A stretch of 64,000 nucleotides of DNA from Rhodococcus zopfii NBRC 100606 = JCM 9919. Its GTDB lineage: Bacteria > Actinomycetota > Actinomycetes > Mycobacteriales > Mycobacteriaceae. The position numbers were made by a program, and so were the translations under genes. Of this stretch, positions 33,663 through 42,927 are shown piece by piece. How positions within the stretch are numbered: the first letter of the stretch is position 1; each line of letters starts with the position of its first letter. Where the stretch lies: NCBI RefSeq assembly GCF_001895025.1, contig NZ_BCXI01000010.1, positions 124,001-188,000 of the forward strand, written 5' to 3'. The notes beneath the pieces are model-generated. The model saw nothing but the letters and a program-made list of their open reading frames with translations. It searched no databases and was not told the DNA's origin.

Positions 33663-35174
33663 ATGGGTGCCGAGCTCAACGTACGGTCCTTCACCCGCGA
33701 CGATCGCCGCCAGTTCCGCCGCAAGGTGCAGGCCTGCGTGTCCGTGCTCGACCGCATGCTGCGCGACGACGCGTTCATCGACGTGCAGGAGCCGCCGGAG
33801 CCGCAGCTCGGCATGGAGATCGAGTTCAATCTCGTGCGCGACGACATGGCGCCGGCGATGTCGAATCTCGAGGTCCTGCAGGCCATCGACGACTCGTCGG
33901 TGTTCCAGACCGAGCTCGGGCAGTTCAATGTCGAGATGAATGTCGCACCGGGCCCGTTGACCGGCGACGCCACCATCGAACTCGAAGAGAAACTCCGGCA
34001 GTCGCTGCGGCGCGCCGACGAGCGCATGCACCGGCAGAACGCCCAGCTCGTCATGGTCGGGATGCTGCCGACGCTCGAACTCGACCATCTGGGCCGGGAA
34101 TGGATCACGGCCAATCCCCGGTACGAGGCACTCAACGAGCAGATCTTCGCGGCACGCGGCGAGGACATCGAACTCGACCTCGACGGGGTGCCGATGCCGG
34201 GCACCGACATCGTCGAACAACTACGGGCGGATACCAATTCGGTGGTGCCGGAGGCGGCGTGTACATCGCTGCAGCTCCATCTGCGGGTGGCGCCGAAGGA
34301 GTTCGCCGCGCACTGGAACGCCGCACAGTGTCTCGCCGGCGTGCAGGTCGCGCTGGCGGCGAATTCACCGTTCCTGGCAGGGAAGTCGCTGTGGCACGAG
34401 AGCCGGATTCCGTTGTTCGCGCAGGCCACCGACACTCGCACGCTCGAACTCAAGAACCAGGGAGTACGTCCCCGGGTGTGGTTCGGGGAGCGGTGGATCG
34501 ACTCGGTGATCGATCTGTTCCAGGAGAATTCGCGATACTTTCCGGCGTTGTTGCCGGAGGTATCCGACGCCGACCCGGAAGCGGACCTGGATGCGGGCCG
34601 GGTACCGGAACTGCGTGAGCTGCAGATGCACAACGGCACCATCTACCGGTGGAACCGCCCGGTCTACGACATCGCCGACGGTCACCCCCACCTGCGCGTC
34701 GAGAACCGCGTGTTGCCTGCGGGGCCGACCCTGCTCGACATGATGGCGAACGCCGCGTTCTATTACGGTGCGCTGCGGGGACTCGTCGACGCCGAACAGC
34801 CCCTGTGGCACCGGATGAGTTTCGATGCGGCACAAGAGAATCTGAGCATCGGAGCGAAGTACGGATTGGATGCGCGGCTGTACTGGCCGGGGCTGGGCTG
34901 GATCGGGGCGGACGAGCTGGTGCTGCGTCGGCTGCTGCCGCTGGCGCACGAGGGACTCGAGGCATACGGGCTGTCGTCCCGGGCCAGGGACCGTTACCTC
35001 GGCATCATCGAACAGCGCTGCCTGAACCGCCGGACGGGTGCGGCGTGGCAGCGCGAGCAGGTTGCCCGGCGGGAGGCGGCCGGCGCGGATCGGCGAACCG
35101 CGCTCACCGAGATGATGCGTGACTACGTGCACAACATGGCCGAGGGCCGGCCCGTGCACGAATGGAGCGCCTAG
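33663..35174 (+). CDS. GCS2-family carboxylate-amine ligase
   Basis: A 503-residue protein of the glutamate-cysteine ligase family 2 superfamily, which joins an amino acid to a carboxylate with ATP. LGMEIEFNLVRDDM near residue 50 carries the conserved ATP/Mg-binding glutamates, and FNVEMNVAPGPL follows at about 85. TSLQLHLRVAPKEF near 200 and HLRVENRVLPAGPT near 345 are later family blocks. Mycolic-acid actinobacteria make mycothiol instead of glutathione, so a glutathione role is doubtful; EgtA of ergothioneine synthesis belongs to the same superfamily, but this protein is longer. The substrate is unknown. Confidence 0.8.
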   Translation: MGAELNVRSFTRDDRRQFRRKVQACVSVLDRMLRDDAFIDVQEPPEPQLGMEIEFNLVRDDMAPAMSNLEVLQAIDDSSVFQTELGQFNVEMNVAPGPLTGDATIELEEKLRQSLRRADERMHRQNAQLVMVGMLPTLELDHLGREWITANPRYEALNEQIFAARGEDIELDLDGVPMPGTDIVEQLRADTNSVVPEAACTSLQLHLRVAPKEFAAHWNAAQCLAGVQVALAANSPFLAGKSLWHESRIPLFAQATDTRTLELKNQGVRPRVWFGERWIDSVIDLFQENSRYFPALLPEVSDADPEADLDAGRVPELRELQMHNGTIYRWNRPVYDIADGHPHLRVENRVLPAGPTLLDMMANAAFYYGALRGLVDAEQPLWHRMSFDAAQENLSIGAKYGLDARLYWPGLGWIGADELVLRRLLPLAHEGLEAYGLSSRARDRYLGIIEQRCLNRRTGAAWQREQVARREAAGADRRTALTEMMRDYVHNMAEGRPVHEWSA

Positions 35175-35255
35175 TCCGGCTCCGTCGCCGGATCGTCCTG
35201 GGGAGCCTCTTGACCGCCCGAAAGGACTCACGGGTGCCGGCGCAGGCCCGAGAAC

Positions 35256-35555
35256 ATGTGCAGGATCACCGTTTCCAATTCCCGTGACGCAGACTCGGCT
35301 TCGTCGGTGCCGGCGAGGGATTTCGCGGCACCGGACAGGCGGCGTCTGCTCGACCACAACTCGCCGCGCGGCGGCCCGACTCCGACCCGCGCCGCCGAAG
35401 ATGTGCGGATCGAGGCATCGGGAGGCGATGGCGGGCCGTTGCAGCCGTGGAGTGCGAATGCCGGGGGAGTAGCGGGGCCGAGCGGCGTCGGAGCCGAGGT
35501 CGGAGCACTGCTGATTCTGCTCATGGTCGCGTTCGTTCTGTGGTTGCTGTACTGA
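35256..35555 (+). CDS. Possible small tail-anchored membrane protein
   Basis: A 99-residue open frame whose last 20 residues form one strong transmembrane helix (GALLILLMVAFVLWLLY) ending two residues from the stop. The rest is hydrophilic and low in complexity. No clear Shine-Dalgarno precedes the ATG, and no family is recognised. The C-terminal helix is the only support; the open frame may be a chance one. Confidence 0.4.
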   Translation: MCRITVSNSRDADSASSVPARDFAAPDRRRLLDHNSPRGGPTPTRAAEDVRIEASGGDGGPLQPWSANAGGVAGPSGVGAEVGALLILLMVAFVLWLLY

Positions 35556-35663
35556 GTGTGGTCTTGCGGCGGATACAGCATGTGAGGACCCTGATGATGA
35601 GGCCGGCGTAGGCTGCGCTCCGCCTGGAACGGCAGCTGTTCACTGCGAGACAGGAGGCAGGCA

Positions 35664-36647
35664 ATGAAGATCGAGAGCAGCCTGCGCGACCCGGACGTGC
35701 TCAACCATGCGCAGTACGACGGCCGGAAACCCGGCGGCCACTACGAAAGCTTCTACCAGCGTGCGAATCACCCGACCCGACCGCTCGCCTTCTGGATCCG
35801 CTACACCGTATTTGTTCCCGGGGGCAGACCCGAAGACGCAATCGGTGAATTGTGGTTCGTGTTCTTCGACGGTGAATCGGGCGACCACGCCGTGATGAAG
35901 GAGGAGATACCGATCGATCGGTGCTCGTTCTCCACCACGTCGTTCGATGTCCGGATCGGTGATGCGGTGCTCACGCCCGGAAGGCTCGTCGGCGGCGGAA
36001 CGTCCGGGAACGTGCGATTCGACTGGGATCTTTCGTACACGTCCTCGCAGGATCCGATCTTCCTGCAGTCCCGACGCGCCTACTCGTGGAAGTTTCCGAA
36101 GGCCAAGAGCCTCGTCGCGCATCCGCTCGCGGTGTTCAACGGTTTCCTCGATGTGGGCGACCGGGCGATCCCGGTGAACGGCTGGGTCGGCAGCCAGAAC
36201 CACAATTGGGGCTCGGCGCACACCGACAAGTACGCGTTCGCCCAGGTCGCCGGCTTCGACGACGATCCGGATGCCTTCCTCGAGATCGCCACCGCGCAGG
36301 TGAAGATCGGACCGCTGCGCACACCCCCGGCGACCATGCTGGTCCTGCGCGCACACGGCCGCGAATACGACATGTCTTCGTTGGTCCGCGCGCTGCGCAA
36401 TCGCGGCACGTATTCGTCGGGCGAATGGCGGTTCGACGCCGCGAACGACCAGGCCCGCATCACCGGCACGGTGTCCGCACCGGACGATGCGTTCGTCGAC
36501 CTCACGTACTACAACCCGCCGGGCGGAACCAAGCACTGCCGCAACACCAAGATCGGTCGTTGTGAAATCGAGGTGCACGACAAGACAGACGGACGCAGAT
36601 TCCGGCTGACCACCGAGCACCGGGCGCTGTTCGAAATCCTCTCGTAG
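35664..36647 (+). CDS. AttH/CrtC-like lipocalin-fold protein
   Basis: A 327-residue soluble protein resembling the AttH/hydroxyneurosporene-dehydratase-like (CrtC) double-lipocalin group. Two beta-rich halves are visible, with GNVRFDWDLSY near residue 115 and NGWVGSQNHNWGSAHTDKYAF near residue 172; the latter His-rich block is typical. Such proteins act on hydrophobic ligands, but most bacterial members have no known reaction. No signal peptide is seen. The stop lies 4 bp from the convergent M28 peptidase gene. Confidence 0.75.
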   Translation: MKIESSLRDPDVLNHAQYDGRKPGGHYESFYQRANHPTRPLAFWIRYTVFVPGGRPEDAIGELWFVFFDGESGDHAVMKEEIPIDRCSFSTTSFDVRIGDAVLTPGRLVGGGTSGNVRFDWDLSYTSSQDPIFLQSRRAYSWKFPKAKSLVAHPLAVFNGFLDVGDRAIPVNGWVGSQNHNWGSAHTDKYAFAQVAGFDDDPDAFLEIATAQVKIGPLRTPPATMLVLRAHGREYDMSSLVRALRNRGTYSSGEWRFDAANDQARITGTVSAPDDAFVDLTYYNPPGGTKHCRNTKIGRCEIEVHDKTDGRRFRLTTEHRALFEILS

Positions 36648-36651
36648 CGCG

Positions 36652-38904
36652 TCAGCGCCCCACGGTGCGCACCACGACGACGGTCGGGCCGACGACCACT
36701 TTGCCGGGCGGCGGCGAGTAGCCGGGGACGACGGTGAGATCACCGGTCACATCGGCGACGCGCACCTCGACTTCCTCGGCGGGGCCTGAGGCGTCGAGAT
36801 CCAGGCGGACCTCGATGCCGTCCGGGTTCTCGGTGGTGAACAGGAACCCGAAGTTCGCGCCCGGGTCGACGGGTGCGCCGTCGACGGTCGCCTCGCGCAC
36901 GGTCGCTCCGTCGACCCACAAACCCAGGGTGGGTGCGCCGCGTGGAGAGGAAAGGCGCACCTGCAGCACGCGTCCGCCGTCGATCGGCGTGTCGTCGAGT
37001 ACCTCGACCCGCGGGGGCGCGAGTGGTGCGACCGGTGCGGGACCGTGCGCGAGCGAAGTGTCCGGACGCCAAGGGAATTGCGTGGGCAACGGTGCGGGGG
37101 ACTCGGTGAGCAGGGCGGAGCTCCAGTCGGAGCGCGGCCGATCCGGGGAAGCCCACACGGCCTGGCCGCGGTCGGCGTCGAGCGAGTAGAACACCTCTTC
37201 CTGCCGCGGTGCGGTCGCGCCGTCGCGGTTGGTGTAGCCACCGAGCAGCGTGCACGCGACCACTGCGAACACGGTGGTCACCGCGATCGGGACCGCGCCC
37301 TCGCCGGGCAGCAGCGGCGCGGTCAGCGGCAGCAGCACCGCGAACAGCACCGCGACGAACGCACCGGCGAGCGGTGCCCCGAACGTCAGGCCGGCGTCGA
37401 ACGAGGCGAGTACCGCCGGGACGGTGACGAGGGCGGCCGGCAGGAGTCCCGCGACCACCGCGACGACCCGCCACCGTGACCACCGCTGGGGAAGCGCCTC
37501 GGCGACGAGCACTCCGAGCACGGCGGGCAGCGCCGGCAGCACAAGCGGCGTCGCGATCCCCAGAAACGGCAGTCCGGCCAGGGCGACGACGGTGACGACC
37601 ACCAGTGCACCGACCGCGAATGCCGGAGCGCCGAGTCGTCGACGCACCGCCACGTACACGGCGGTGAGCACCCCGATCGCGGCGACGACCGCGGCGAGCT
37701 GATAGAAGCCGGGCCGATACGGTTCGCCGATCGGTACGGAACCCAGACCGGGGACGGCCCGCTGTGACAGCCACCAGGGCAGGAAGGCAGCGGCTCCCGC
37801 GGCCACCGCGGCGACCAGCGCCACCGCGGCCGCACCGGCGATCCGCCCGGCGGACGCGTCGCGGCGTCGGATCCGGACCACGGCGAGCGCCGCGACCGCG
37901 ACGGCCAGCGCGAGGGTCAGGGCCACTTCCACCCACCGCGGGTAACGCAGCAGACCCCACGGTGTGGTGCCGACGATGTCGGTTCCCGCGTCGAGCGCGG
38001 TCAGGTCCGTCGCGGTGAGGGTTCGTGCGGTCGCGAGGGCGACATCGCCCATCTGCTGCAGCGACGATCGGCTCAGCCGATCGGGTGTGTCGAGGGGCGT
38101 GTGGTAGTAGGCGCTGCCACCGGCGATCGCGGTGTCGTAGCCGTGGAGGCCGGCCTCGTCGAATCGACGGAAGTCGGTGTCGTTCGGCAGTGCTTCGAAC
38201 GCGGTCTGCGTGAACGAGTCGGCGAGTGCGCCGGGTGCCTGCGACAGGATGCGGATCAGGTCTGCGTTGGGGGAGGAGATCCGGAATGTCAGGGGTGTCC
38301 CGGCGTTGCCGCGTGCCTCGTGGTTGAGCACCACCATCGGGCCCGGAAACGGTGGCGGCTCCGCGGTGAACAGTTGGGCGCCGAGCAGGCCACGTTCCTC
38401 ACCGTCGGTGAGCAGCACCACGACGTTGTTGCGGGGCCGGTCGCCGTCGGTCAGTGCGCGGGCCGCCTCGAGGGCGGTGCCGACCCCGATGCCGTCGTCG
38501 GAAGCGCCGGGTGACGCGGTCACGGTGTCGTAGTGCGCGGCCAGGACGACGGTCCCGGTGGGATCCGTGCCGGGCAGCGTCGCGACGATGTTGCGGAGCC
38601 GGGCGCCGCGCCGGGTGTCCGAATCCGTCGGCGAGTACCAGCCGATGCCCTCCTGCACGGTGGTGTCCCAGCCGAGGTCGTCGAGGGTGCGGACCAGGTA
38701 TTCGCGTGCCGCGGTGTGGCCGGGTGAGGCGAGCGGTCGCGGTGTCGCGGCGACGACGTCGATGTGTGCGGCCGCGCGTGCTGCGCTGAATTCGGCGGCG
38801 GGAGCATCCGTGCCGACCGGCGTGGCCGGATCGGGGACCACCACCGCCCCGATCCCGACGAGGAGAACGACGAGCAAGCCCAGCACGTTCGGCAGGCGGT
38901 CCAT
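36652..38904 (-). CDS. Membrane-anchored M28 family zinc aminopeptidase
   Basis: A 750-residue protein. A signal-type helix at residues 5-25 leads to an extracytoplasmic M28 peptidase domain (about 45-290) with the zinc ligands in VLAAHYDTVTASPGASDDGIG and a TDGEERGLLGAQLF segment holding the catalytic/ligand glutamates. Residues about 325-560 contain eight or nine transmembrane helices, and a soluble beta-rich domain follows (about 570-750). The layout resembles eukaryotic ERMP1/Fxna-type M28 proteins and several actinobacterial homologues. Peptide substrates are unknown. Confidence 0.88.
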   Translation of the reverse strand: MDRLPNVLGLLVVLLVGIGAVVVPDPATPVGTDAPAAEFSAARAAAHIDVVAATPRPLASPGHTAAREYLVRTLDDLGWDTTVQEGIGWYSPTDSDTRRGARLRNIVATLPGTDPTGTVVLAAHYDTVTASPGASDDGIGVGTALEAARALTDGDRPRNNVVVLLTDGEERGLLGAQLFTAEPPPFPGPMVVLNHEARGNAGTPLTFRISSPNADLIRILSQAPGALADSFTQTAFEALPNDTDFRRFDEAGLHGYDTAIAGGSAYYHTPLDTPDRLSRSSLQQMGDVALATARTLTATDLTALDAGTDIVGTTPWGLLRYPRWVEVALTLALAVAVAALAVVRIRRRDASAGRIAGAAAVALVAAVAAGAAAFLPWWLSQRAVPGLGSVPIGEPYRPGFYQLAAVVAAIGVLTAVYVAVRRRLGAPAFAVGALVVVTVVALAGLPFLGIATPLVLPALPAVLGVLVAEALPQRWSRWRVVAVVAGLLPAALVTVPAVLASFDAGLTFGAPLAGAFVAVLFAVLLPLTAPLLPGEGAVPIAVTTVFAVVACTLLGGYTNRDGATAPRQEEVFYSLDADRGQAVWASPDRPRSDWSSALLTESPAPLPTQFPWRPDTSLAHGPAPVAPLAPPRVEVLDDTPIDGGRVLQVRLSSPRGAPTLGLWVDGATVREATVDGAPVDPGANFGFLFTTENPDGIEVRLDLDASGPAEEVEVRVADVTGDLTVVPGYSPPPGKVVVGPTVVVVRTVGR

Positions 38905-38925
38905 GCTGGGAGCGTAACGGAGGGA

Positions 38926-38966
38926 ACGGCCGTACCCCCGGGCGCGAGGCCCAGGGGTACGGCCGT
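38926..38966. terminator. Hairpin terminator downstream of hmp
   Basis: Perfect 13-bp arms (ACGGCCGTACCCC at 38926-38938, complement at 38954-38966) with a 15-nt loop lie 13 bp past the hmp stop, and would end the nsrR-hmp transcript before the M28 peptidase gene. Confidence 0.8.
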
Positions 38967-38979
38967 CACGGGGGGACCG

Positions 38980-40203
38980 TCAGGAAGCGGGCGACCAGCT
39001 GTCCGGACCGAAGACCTCGTAGTGGATGTTCTCGGCCGGGACGTTGCGCTCGATCAGGGCCTCGCGCATCGACAGCATGAACGGCAGCGGACCGCACAGG
39101 TACGCCTGGGTATCGGGCTCGAGCGGGAGGTCGCTCAGCTCGGCACGGCCCAGGCGGACCGTCGCGAGCGGCTGGCGGGCACCGAGATCCTCGTACCAGC
39201 GGTGCACCTCGGCGCCGGGGATGCGTTCGACGAGCGTCGCCAGCTCGTGGCGGTGTGCGTGGTTTGCGGCGGAACGGTCCGCGTGGAGCACCGAGATCCG
39301 GCGGGAATCACCGGTTTCCGCGAGATGCGAGAGCATGCCGATCATCGGGGTGCAGCCGATGCCTGCCGACGCGAGGAACAGCGGGGCGTCGTTCTCGGTG
39401 AGTACCAGGTCGCCGAACGGGGTGGTCACCTGCAGCTCGTCGCCTTCGAAGACGTTCTCGAACAGGAAGTTCGAGACCTCGCCGGCGGGGGCGACGGTGC
39501 CGTCCTCGGTGGGATGCGCGAGCACACGCTTGACGGTGATACGCCAGTCCCCCTGCGACGGCGCACTCGACAGGCTGTACTGGCGGATCTGGCGGGCGCC
39601 GTCGGCGAGCTTGACCCCGACCGAAAGATACTGTCCGGCGCGGAATCCGGGCAGCGGAGCACCGTCGAGCGAGGTGAGGACGAAGGAGACGGTGTCCGCG
39701 GACTGGTGAATGCGGTCGGCGACGCGCACGGTGCGCCACACGTCACCGGGGGCGACTCCGGCGGACTTGTAGAGGTCGTCCTCGAGCTTGATCAGGGTGT
39801 TGGCCATCAGCCAGTACACCTCGTCCCAGGCTGCCGCTACCTCGGGAGTGACTGCTTCACCGAGGACTTCGACGATCGCCTCGAAGAGGTGCTTGTGCAC
39901 GATCCAGTACTCGTCGGGCTTGATGCCGAGGGAGGCGTGCTTGTGGGCGATGCGGGACAGGATTGCCTCGACGCGGGCCGGGTCGGGATCGAGCTGCAGG
40001 GTCGCGAACGCCGCGATGGAGCCGGCCAGCGCCTTCTGCTGTTCGCCCTGCTGCTGGTTGCCGCGGTTGAACAGGTCGCGTTCGAGCTCGGGATGCGCGG
40101 CGAACATCTTCTTGTAGAACAAGGGTGTGATGTCACCGATGGCAGCGCCCACGGCGGGCAGCGTTGCCTGGATGACTTCCTTGGATTCGGGGGAGAGCGG
40201 CAT
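38980..40203 (-). CDS. hmp: Flavohemoglobin (nitric oxide dioxygenase)
   Basis: A 407-residue flavohemoglobin that oxidises nitric oxide to nitrate using NAD(P)H, FAD and heme. The globin domain (about 1-140) has the proximal-histidine region IAHKHASLGIKPDEYWIVHKHL and TPLFYKKMFAAHPEL. The FAD domain (about 155-260) has IRQYSLSSAPS, and the NAD domain (265-400) has LFLASAGIGCTPMIGML and AYLCGPLPFMLSM. The gene lies 55 bp downstream of nsrR on the same strand, so both are expressed from the NsrR-controlled promoter. Confidence 0.96.
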   Translation of the reverse strand: MPLSPESKEVIQATLPAVGAAIGDITPLFYKKMFAAHPELERDLFNRGNQQQGEQQKALAGSIAAFATLQLDPDPARVEAILSRIAHKHASLGIKPDEYWIVHKHLFEAIVEVLGEAVTPEVAAAWDEVYWLMANTLIKLEDDLYKSAGVAPGDVWRTVRVADRIHQSADTVSFVLTSLDGAPLPGFRAGQYLSVGVKLADGARQIRQYSLSSAPSQGDWRITVKRVLAHPTEDGTVAPAGEVSNFLFENVFEGDELQVTTPFGDLVLTENDAPLFLASAGIGCTPMIGMLSHLAETGDSRRISVLHADRSAANHAHRHELATLVERIPGAEVHRWYEDLGARQPLATVRLGRAELSDLPLEPDTQAYLCGPLPFMLSMREALIERNVPAENIHYEVFGPDSWSPAS

Positions 40204-40258
40204 CGTCGGGCTCCGTTCTAGAGGGTTCGGGGGGAAGGGTTCGGTTTGTCGTGCTTTT

Positions 40259-40699
40259 TCAGACGGCGGGGCGGGTCAGGTTCAGCAGTACGGGTTGTCG
40301 TTGCGCTGTAGCGAGATCCGCGATCGTGACGGAGTCGAGTGCGGCGTAGAACGACTCCTGGGCGTCGCGCAGCACCTTGCGCAGGCTGCAGCCGGACCGC
40401 AACGGGCACGGCTTTCCCCCTTCGCAGTCGACGACCTCCTCGTCGCCTTCGAGTTGCCGGGCCAGCCATCCGATGGATGCGGTCCGGCCGAGTTCGGTGA
40501 TCGTCAGGCCCCCGCCGCGTCCGCGGCGGGCGGTGACGACTCCGAGCTCACTCAGGCGGGCAACCACCTTGGTGGTGTGTGCATAGGACAGGTTCAGTTG
40601 CTCGGCAACGAGTTTCGTGCTGGGTGAGCTGTCCGCTGCGGTGGCTGCCAGGTGCATGACAACTCTCAGTCCGAGATCGGTGAACTGGGTGAGTTGCAT
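40259..40699 (-). CDS. nsrR: Rrf2-family nitric oxide sensor NsrR
   Basis: A 146-residue Rrf2 regulator. The N-terminus MQLTQFTDLGLRVVMHLA and the winged-helix segment RRGRGGGLTI are those of NsrR. Cysteines in CEGGKPCPLRSGC are the ligands of an iron-sulfur cluster whose nitrosylation releases DNA. The ATG at 40699 is preferred to a GTG two codons earlier, since NsrR proteins start MQLT. The 23-bp palindrome immediately upstream is a likely operator, and hmp is the next gene, so a self-regulated NO-detoxification operon is inferred. Confidence 0.93.
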   Translation of the reverse strand: MQLTQFTDLGLRVVMHLAATAADSSPSTKLVAEQLNLSYAHTTKVVARLSELGVVTARRGRGGGLTITELGRTASIGWLARQLEGDEEVVDCEGGKPCPLRSGCSLRKVLRDAQESFYAALDSVTIADLATAQRQPVLLNLTRPAV

Positions 40700-40714
40700 G
40701 AACACACACTAGAT

Positions 40715-40737
40715 AATTTGCATCGGAAATGACAATT
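40715..40737. promoter_or_regulatory. Probable NsrR operator
   Basis: A 23-bp AT-rich palindrome: AATTTGCAT at 40715-40723, CGGAA, then ATGACAATT at 40729-40737, with 7 of 9 pairs complementary. Length, symmetry and AT-rich ends fit known NsrR sites. It is 16 bp upstream of the nsrR start and overlaps the likely promoter. Confidence 0.75.
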
Positions 40738-40828
40738 TAATGTGACCCAGATCGCACAGCCCGGCGACGCCGGTCTCCATCGTGCCGCACCGCGCGTGCC
40801 GCCGCCAGAGAAGGCCGAGCCCGATACC

Positions 40829-40848
40829 GCGGGGACCAAAGTCCGTAC
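40829..40848. promoter_or_regulatory. DosR-like box
   Basis: GGGACC-AA-AGTCCG (40832-40845) closely fits the DosR consensus core GGGACT-NN-AGTCCC. It lies 34 bp upstream of the first universal stress protein start, the location expected for activation by the DosR-type regulator at 46246. Confidence 0.75.
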
Positions 40849-40881
40849 CCGGGGTCGATTCGGCGGGTTAGCCTCTGGATC

Positions 40882-41778
40882 GTGAACCCTCCCCAAGTCA
40901 ACAATCAGATGATCGTCGGTGTGGACGGATCACCCGACTCCACATCGGCGGTGCGGTGGGCCGCCACGACCGCGGCCGCTCGCGACCTTCCGCTCCGGAT
41001 CGTCCACGTCATCGACTTCTCGCCGACCGGCTACGCCGGCGCGCCGTACATCGAATCCGCGAAGGTCTTCGAATGGGCCGAGGAGGACGGGCGGGTCATG
41101 CTGTCCGATGCCGTCGCCGTCGCGCGCGCGGTCGCACCGGACCTGACGATCGAGACCTCCCTCGTGCCGGCCGGCGGGTCGCACTGGTTCGTGGAGCAGT
41201 CCGGCCGGGCCCGCATGATCGTGCTCGGCGCGTCCGGAAGCGGACGGATCGGCCAGGCCCTGCTCGGTTCCACCCCGGTCGTCGTCGCCAGCCACGGACG
41301 CTGCCCGGTCGTGGTCGTGCGTGGTGACGCACCCGACGCGACCGCGCCCGTCGTCGTGGGTGTGGACGGCAGCGCGGTCAGCGAACGTGCCGTCGCCGCC
41401 GCGTTCGAGGAGGCCGCGCTGCGCGAGGTCCCGCTCGTCGCCGTCCACGTCTGGAGCGACGTCAAGGTGGGCACCTTCTCCGGGATCGACCGCGCCGAGT
41501 TCCTCGACCCGCGGGCCTTCGAGGAGAGCGAGCAGGTGTTGCTCGCCGAACGCCTGAGCGGATATTGCGAGCGGTACCCCGATGTGGTCGTGCATCGCGA
41601 GGTCTACCTCGACGGGCCGCGCGCGCACCTGCAGGCATGGAGCGAGAAGGCGCAACTCGTCGTCGTCGGCAGCCGCGGGCGCGGTGGCTTCACCGGCCTG
41701 CTGCTCGGCTCCACCAGCAACGGTCTGATCCGGGATGCGCAGTGCCCGGTGATGGTGGTCCGTCCCGAGTCGGCCTGA
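40882..41778 (+). CDS. Universal stress protein, two UspA domains
   Basis: A 298-residue protein with two tandem UspA domains (about 10-148 and 153-295), the organisation of the dormancy-linked stress proteins of mycobacteria such as Rv2005c and Rv2026c. Each domain carries the ATP-binding G-x2-G-x9-G-S/T motif (GASGSGRIGQALLGST and GSRGRGGFTGLLLGSTS). The start is GTG at 40882. The DosR-like box 34 bp upstream suggests induction by hypoxia or NO. It is the first of two such proteins here, separated by an F420-type oxidoreductase gene. Confidence 0.92.
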   Translation: MNPPQVNNQMIVGVDGSPDSTSAVRWAATTAAARDLPLRIVHVIDFSPTGYAGAPYIESAKVFEWAEEDGRVMLSDAVAVARAVAPDLTIETSLVPAGGSHWFVEQSGRARMIVLGASGSGRIGQALLGSTPVVVASHGRCPVVVVRGDAPDATAPVVVGVDGSAVSERAVAAAFEEAALREVPLVAVHVWSDVKVGTFSGIDRAEFLDPRAFEESEQVLLAERLSGYCERYPDVVVHREVYLDGPRAHLQAWSEKAQLVVVGSRGRGGFTGLLLGSTSNGLIRDAQCPVMVVRPESA

Positions 41779-41852
41779 GTTCGTGGCGGTAGGGTTCGGG
41801 TGCACGGTGTCGACGAGTGCCCTCCCGGGCGCCGCAGGATTGGGGATGATGC

Positions 41853-42893
41853 ATGCGCATCGGAATGGGTTTGAACTACAGCGGCGGGTTCGCCCAGACG
41901 GCGGCCGAGGTCGCCGATCTGGAACGGGCCGGTCTCGACATCATCTTCGTCCCGGAGGCCTATTCGTTCGACGCGGTCAGCCAGCTCGGTTACCTCGCCG
42001 CGAAGACCACCCGGCTCGAACTGGCATCCGGCATCTTCCAGCTGTACACCCGAACCCCCAGCCTGACCGCGATGACCGCGGCCGGTCTGGACTTCGTCTC
42101 CGACGGCCGCTTCGTCATGGGTATCGGCGCTTCGGGCCCCCAGGTCATCGAGGGTTTCCACGGCGTCCCCTATGACGCCCCGCTCGGCCGCACCCGCGAG
42201 ATCGTCGACATCTGCCGGCAGGTGTGGCGCCGCGAGAAGGTCCAGCACCAGGGCAGGTACTACCAGATTCCGTTGCCCGCCGATCGCGGCACCGGACTGG
42301 GCAAGCCGCTCAAGCTCATCAATCAGCCGGTGCGCGAACGCATCCCGATCGTCATCGCGTCGCTCGGCCCGAAGAACGTCGCGATGACCGCCGAGATCGC
42401 CGAGGGCTGGGAGCCGATCTTCTACTACCCGGAGAAGGCCGCCGAGGTGTGGGGCGACGCCCTCGCCACGGGCAAGGCCAAGCGCGATCCCTCGCTGGGC
42501 GAACTGCAGATCTACACGACGCCGGCGCTGGCCATCGGCGACGACGTCGACCACATGCTCGAGTGGGTCAAGCCGCACCTCGCGCTGTACATCGGCGGCA
42601 TGGGTGCCAAGGGCAAGAACTTCTACAACGACCTCGCCGTCCGCTACGGCTTCGCGAAGGAAGCCGAAGCCATCCAGGACCTCTACCTGGCCGGAAAGAA
42701 GCAGGAAGCCGCCGCCGCGGTGCCCGACGAGCTGGTGCGCGCCGTGTCGCTCATCGGCCCGGAAGGATATGTCCGTGAACGCGTCGCCGCATTCGCCGAA
42801 TCGGGTGTCACCACCCTGTCGGTGAGCCCGCTCGCCGCCGACGGCGCCGGCCGCATCCGACTGATCGAGCAACTCCGCGCGATCTGCGACTGA
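41853..42893 (+). CDS. F420-dependent LLM oxidoreductase (Rv3520c-like)
   Basis: A 346-residue luciferase-like oxidoreductase of the F420-dependent group, similar to M. tuberculosis Rv3520c. The opening MRIGMGLNYSGGF, LDIIFVPEAYSFDAVSQLGYLA and FVMGIGASGPQVIEGFHGVPY fit the TIM-barrel and cofactor site; IPIVIASLGPKNVAMTAEIAEGW is another family block. It should use reduced F420 for hydride transfer to an unknown substrate. It lies between two universal stress protein genes, 34 bp before the second, so it may belong to the same stress response. Confidence 0.88.
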   Translation: MRIGMGLNYSGGFAQTAAEVADLERAGLDIIFVPEAYSFDAVSQLGYLAAKTTRLELASGIFQLYTRTPSLTAMTAAGLDFVSDGRFVMGIGASGPQVIEGFHGVPYDAPLGRTREIVDICRQVWRREKVQHQGRYYQIPLPADRGTGLGKPLKLINQPVRERIPIVIASLGPKNVAMTAEIAEGWEPIFYYPEKAAEVWGDALATGKAKRDPSLGELQIYTTPALAIGDDVDHMLEWVKPHLALYIGGMGAKGKNFYNDLAVRYGFAKEAEAIQDLYLAGKKQEAAAAVPDELVRAVSLIGPEGYVRERVAAFAESGVTTLSVSPLAADGAGRIRLIEQLRAICD

Positions 42894-42927
42894 CACCCAC
42901 CGCGCCAACACCGAGAAGGGGACACAG

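Noticed and set aside
33663-35174. Glutathione synthesis from the GCS2-family protein
   Set aside because: These actinobacteria use mycothiol and no glutathione synthetase is nearby; only family membership is supported.
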